The position numbers were made by a program, and so were the translations under genes. The notes beneath the pieces are model-generated. The model ran no database searches. It saw nothing but the letters and a program-made list of their open reading frames with translations, and had not been told where the DNA came from. Positions 60,471-64,000 of a stretch of 64,000 nt of DNA are shown here, piece after piece. The DNA is from Breviolum minutum Mf 1.05b.01 (taxonomy: Eukaryota > Sar > Dinophyceae > Suessiales > Symbiodiniaceae): contig DF239417.1 in assembly GCA_000507305.1 (NCBI GenBank), positions 118,709-182,708 on the forward strand. The letters run 5' to 3'. How positions within the stretch are numbered: position 1 is the first letter of the stretch; the number at the start of each line of letters is the position of its first letter.

Positions 60471-60845
60471 TAGGAACCATCTGCTGAAGACACCGGAAAA
60501 GAGAAGCCGACAACTGTCTGACCACATAACACGCTCTGCGATTGTCAGCCACAACTCAAGATGAATATGAATCCAACAAAGCGGGAAGAAAGACAAGCAA
60601 ATATTTCAGATAGTCAGATGATAGTCAGATGAGTACAAACAGATTGAAAAAAATCAGATCACACTCCGAACTACAAAGGAAGTTGCTGCGTATACGTGGT
60701 CGCCTACCACTGGGCCCACTCAAGCCTCCAGCCTGCTACAAAAATGCGATCAAATCTTTGCAAAAAAATCCTGTAAACTCAACCACTTTGATTCAGTTTG
60801 AGGTATATAATCATCTTTCATTCATTCATCATGATTATACACCTG

Positions 60846-60973
60846 CACATAATTGCACATGGATGTTTCCGAAAATAGTGATACCCCCAAATCATCCACT
60901 TTAATAGGGTTTTCCATTATAAACCATCCATTTTGGGGTACCCCTATTTTTGGAAACACCCACATAATTGCAC
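60846..60973. mobile_element. Symbiodiniaceae-type MITE-like element with flanking direct repeat
   Basis: The core at about 60859-60960 has inverted arms of about 30 bp: GATGTTTCCGAAAATAGTG on the left and, as reverse complement on the right, GGGTGTTTCCAAAAATAGGG. Both continue into TACCCC(C)AAA-type sequence. The 13-bp sequence CACATAATTGCAC flanks the core at 60846-60858 and 60961-60973, consistent with a target duplication or with insertion between older repeats. Read on the minus strand it encodes WVFPKIGVPQNGWFIMENP, a peptide I recall as appearing many times in predicted Symbiodiniaceae proteins. That is explained by a high-copy element rather than by a protein family. It lies upstream of the 60.5-59.2 kb gene. 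Confidence 0.8.
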
Positions 60974-61128
60974 CTATAATTACACCGAATTCAACAACGA
61001 ATTCCACAGCTGTCAAGTTTGAGGGCACCTCTCCACTGCCAGGTTCAAACCTCGAGGCGAGTCAAAAAATGAGTCCGGCATAACAAATATGGTATATAAA
61101 GCAGAGACTGAGATTGTATCGTAGTGGA

Positions 61129-61150
61129 TCATATGTATATATGATATATG

Positions 61151-61184
<34 letters not shown>

Positions 61185-61190
61185 GTTTGA
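61129..61190. repeat. Compound (AT)n-(GT)n microsatellite
   Basis: ATATGTATATATGATATATG leads into (AT)n at about 61150-61168 and then into (GT)n at about 61171-61186. The element is purely dinucleotide with no coding role. Confidence 0.85.
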
Positions 61191-64000
61191 AAATATACGT
61201 TTTTGCATTGTACAATAATATGCTTCATGTAAGTACCTTGTCATGAAATGTGTATGTTATGAAATTAACTGTATCAAATCTGTTTCATCTTTCATCTCTG
61301 GGAAACCGTGTTTTATCACCCGAGGCGTTTGCATCACATCCAAAAGCTCGGGTAGTTGAGGTCCTTTCAGCCTGGCGGTAAATGATGCTCCCAGGCGACC
61401 CGCTGGCAGGGTTCCTCCGGTGGCGAACGCTCTGCGGGACCCTCCCGTTGCCTCAGCCCATCCTCTGAGATCATGAAGCGAAGTTCATACCGAGCTGCCT
61501 CGGTAAACTAGTCGTGTAAAGTGAAATGAGGTCCAAAAAAACTTGTGGGCAAACTAGGACACAAATGAAACTCTCTTTCCTTGTAAGCATTCTGGTTGAC
61601 AGTTGGAGGATTATTGGTCTAATCCAATTGAAACTAATTGGGCTAGCGGCTAACTCAAAATGTTTGCTGTACTCACGCTAGCCACTTGCCGAAGTCTCCT
61701 GCCTGAACTGTGAGTTCCACTACCATGTCATCACAAGGCCTTGCGGCTGGCGCTGCTGAATCCACCAGAAAGGATCATACCAAGCAATTGCATACCCAGC
61801 TCCAAATAAATTCACACAAAGTGAATCAATTCGATCTGAATCCCAGTGAGAAAAAGCAGCTTGGGGTTGGCAATCTTTCCATCTTTCCACTGCCGATGCT
61901 TTCCGCCAGAAAAAGGACACGCCTCATGTTCCAGTGCTTGTAAGGCAGGTCAATATGCCGCTCCTTTGGCGGAAAGAGTTTTTGCCATGCATGGAAAACT
62001 CGTGCCACGAAACCAGTACGCATGGCATTCAGAATTTTGCAAAAACAAGTCCTGCGTGATGGAGAAGGAAGCCAAACGAGCCGTGAAGAAAGAGATCTTC
62101 CTTGTTTCCTGCCAGTCATCTACTCATCATCACCAAGCATTTTAGCTTTAAGCTTTGCAAGATCTGAAAGGACCAAGGTGTCCTGCTCCCAGATTGTTTC
62201 AGTGATGCCTTCAGTAGACCAACGGTCCACCGCTGCCTCGACGCCATGCCATTTGGATGTCTTTTAACATATTGATTGATATCTGATAGAACCAAAAAAG
62301 CATCTATAACACTTTCTGAGTTGGGCACATCCCACCAAGAAACGACTGGATTCTTGCTGACAAGTACATGGCTAGGCACCTGGAGTTGCACCACAACGGG
62401 CTGATCTAAGTAACTGTGTAACTCCTTCCAAAGTCAAAGCATCAGCAACAATGAGCCGAAGCCTTGTAGTCAATCTTGCACGGCTGGGCCATTGCAGCAG
62501 TGGCCTTGCAATAATTTTAGATCTTTGTTCCCTCGTTTGTGAATCGTGACTCCTCAAATGCCAAGACTCGATATTCTAAGCATCTCACTGTGGTGTGTTC
62601 CGTGTTGGGGTAAGGCAACTTCATTAGCTCCTGGTGATGTACCCAGCAATCAGTGATTCAGGTGCAGTCACTCGAGTGATACAAACGTCGTAGAGTACGT
62701 TTACGTCAAGCAATGTCACATTGAACAGAGATGACAGGCAAAGAATGATCGGCTCACCTTTCCTCCCATAATCGTGGTTCAATGGAGGATAGTTCAAGCT
62801 TGTAGCTGGAAACCATCATTGATGGACCATGATGGACCCTATGTTCCACTGAATTATGCTTAAAGGGGAAACTCAACTTCCAAGATTTCCGGATTTTTGT
62901 CACATTGCCAGGCTACTTAAACTTGACCTTTTGACACTTGCCAGGCTATCTCCTTTCCAGGGGCTGGCACTTGCCGAATGGTCCATCCCTTCACCTTTTT
63001 GCTGAAAGGAGGGATTGACAGCAAATCCACCTCGAGTCAGCAAAGACATCGATTACAAGATATTACAAGTCACAGCAGTTCCTTAGGAAGTCCCAAAAGC
63101 TTTGATTTTGGCTAAACTATGATTTTGGATTGATTTTATGCATTATTTTTTTAATACACGCGGGATGGACAACTGTGGCCGCCGCCCGAATCATTCCTCC
63201 GATGGACATCTGCACTGGATCCTTTCCCGCTCGGTCGAAGGTCGTATACAAGGATCGCACCTCAGCTTCATGGAGGATCCATGGCTGCATGTCACTTCTT
63301 GTTCCAGCTGTTCAAACTGCTGTTCCATACACATTTTTACATCATTTTACTATGTTCCATCGAGATTGGAGGTATGTAAGTTTGTAGAAATCTCCATAGT
63401 TGCCTTGGCTGCAGTTTTTCAAACATTGCTGGGGATGGCACACCAATGCAATGTCCTATAGATTGCAAAGAGATGGACTTTGGAAGATCCAGTCCTTGCG
63501 AGTCAAATCACTGGCCAAATGATATGATATGATAAGATATGATATGATCTTATCATATTATCACATGAATCATTATGTCAAAACTCGAAATTCATTCAGC
63601 TCCATCCGATTGCCAGGTTTGTCCTATTTGGATCTTTGCAAACTCGATGGATTTGGCGCGGAAGCCTTTGCTCTGCAAATGGCCCCAGAAGCCCACCTTG
63701 AGTATCATCCCATCGCATCATACCATGACACTGTGGAAACTTGAAGGTTTTAATCATCAAATTTCATGACCTTCATCTCGTCATTGACGTTCCCCCACTG
63801 CATATGCACCTTCGGCTGTTCAGCGGCAGCAAAAGGGGTCAAAATCTAACCCTTCCTTTTTGTTCGATATGTTTCAAACCAGTATACGGTATACGCTTAA
63901 AAGGTATTGACAGGTGCCCTACATTGCCTGGGAGTGCGCATTGATGTATTTCTCTTCCTTCTCCATAAAGAGCAGCCTGAGCCGTTCTGTTGCATGCCAA
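61191..64000. other. No gene resolved; a few exon-like pieces
   Basis: The block 61310-61510 is GC-rich and unlike its surroundings, but I could not name it. Minus-strand pieces that look like exons are at about 62455-62405 (DALTLEGVTQLLRS), 62385-62290 (VSKNPVVSWWDVPNSE) and 63265-63155 (VRSLYTTFDRAGKDP). They agree with the minus-strand trend but match no family I know. At 63520-63560 there is a short (ATGAT)-type repeat. A gene probably continues past the right edge. Confidence 0.35.

Overview
This is nuclear DNA of a photosynthetic-type dinoflagellate, most likely a member of the Symbiodiniaceae. The evidence is as follows. (1) Genes are cut into many very short exons. (2) Hand-joined exons give continuous conserved proteins only if most introns start with GC, GT or GA and end in AG, usually followed by G. 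(3) Every gene I could reconstruct lies on the minus strand, giving a one-way gene array over about 55 kb. (4) One gene is a signal-peptide coiled-coil protein of a type I recall from Symbiodiniaceae gene sets. (5) A short inverted-repeat element at 60.85 kb encodes a spurious peptide that I recall as very common in those gene sets. No prokaryotic operon, rRNA, tRNA or CRISPR was seen.

Layout, read in the direction of transcription (right to left): a partly resolved gene at 60.5-59.2 kb; an RNA-binding protein with two RRM-like units and a Gly/Pro/Met-rich tail at 58.4-54.0 kb; an unidentified gene at 52.1-51.6 kb; PIG-C/GPI2 (GPI anchor synthesis) at 49.6-47.7 kb; a Dpy-30-motif protein at 43.9-43.1 kb; a TBC-domain (Rab GAP fold) protein at 42.8-39.2 kb; the secreted coiled-coil protein at 38.9-34.7 kb; the 26S proteasome lid subunit RPN8 at 34.4-30.35 kb; a ClC-6/7-type chloride/proton exchanger at 27.7-25.6 kb; an SPFH/band-7-like protein at 18.9-15.5 kb; BBS4 (ciliary BBSome subunit) at 12.5-9.4 kb; and a metacaspase-fold protein lacking both catalytic residues at 7.1-5.35 kb. 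Gaps between neighbours can be small: about 360 bp between the coiled-coil stop and the RPN8 start, and about 320 bp between TBC and the coiled-coil start. Neighbours are not functionally related, so this is not an operon in the metabolic sense.

Between genes lie two MITE-like elements (2.65 and 60.85 kb), a minisatellite and a separate ~130-bp tandem array (27.8-28.9 kb), Asp/Asn-codon-like trinucleotide repeats (46.7-46.9 kb), a degenerate ~60-100-bp repeat (44.7-45.0 kb) and AT/GT microsatellites. Exon limits are my own manual splicing using protein-family continuity and reading phase; they need RNA-seq confirmation. Single unresolved bases (n) occur at about 30216 and 45128.
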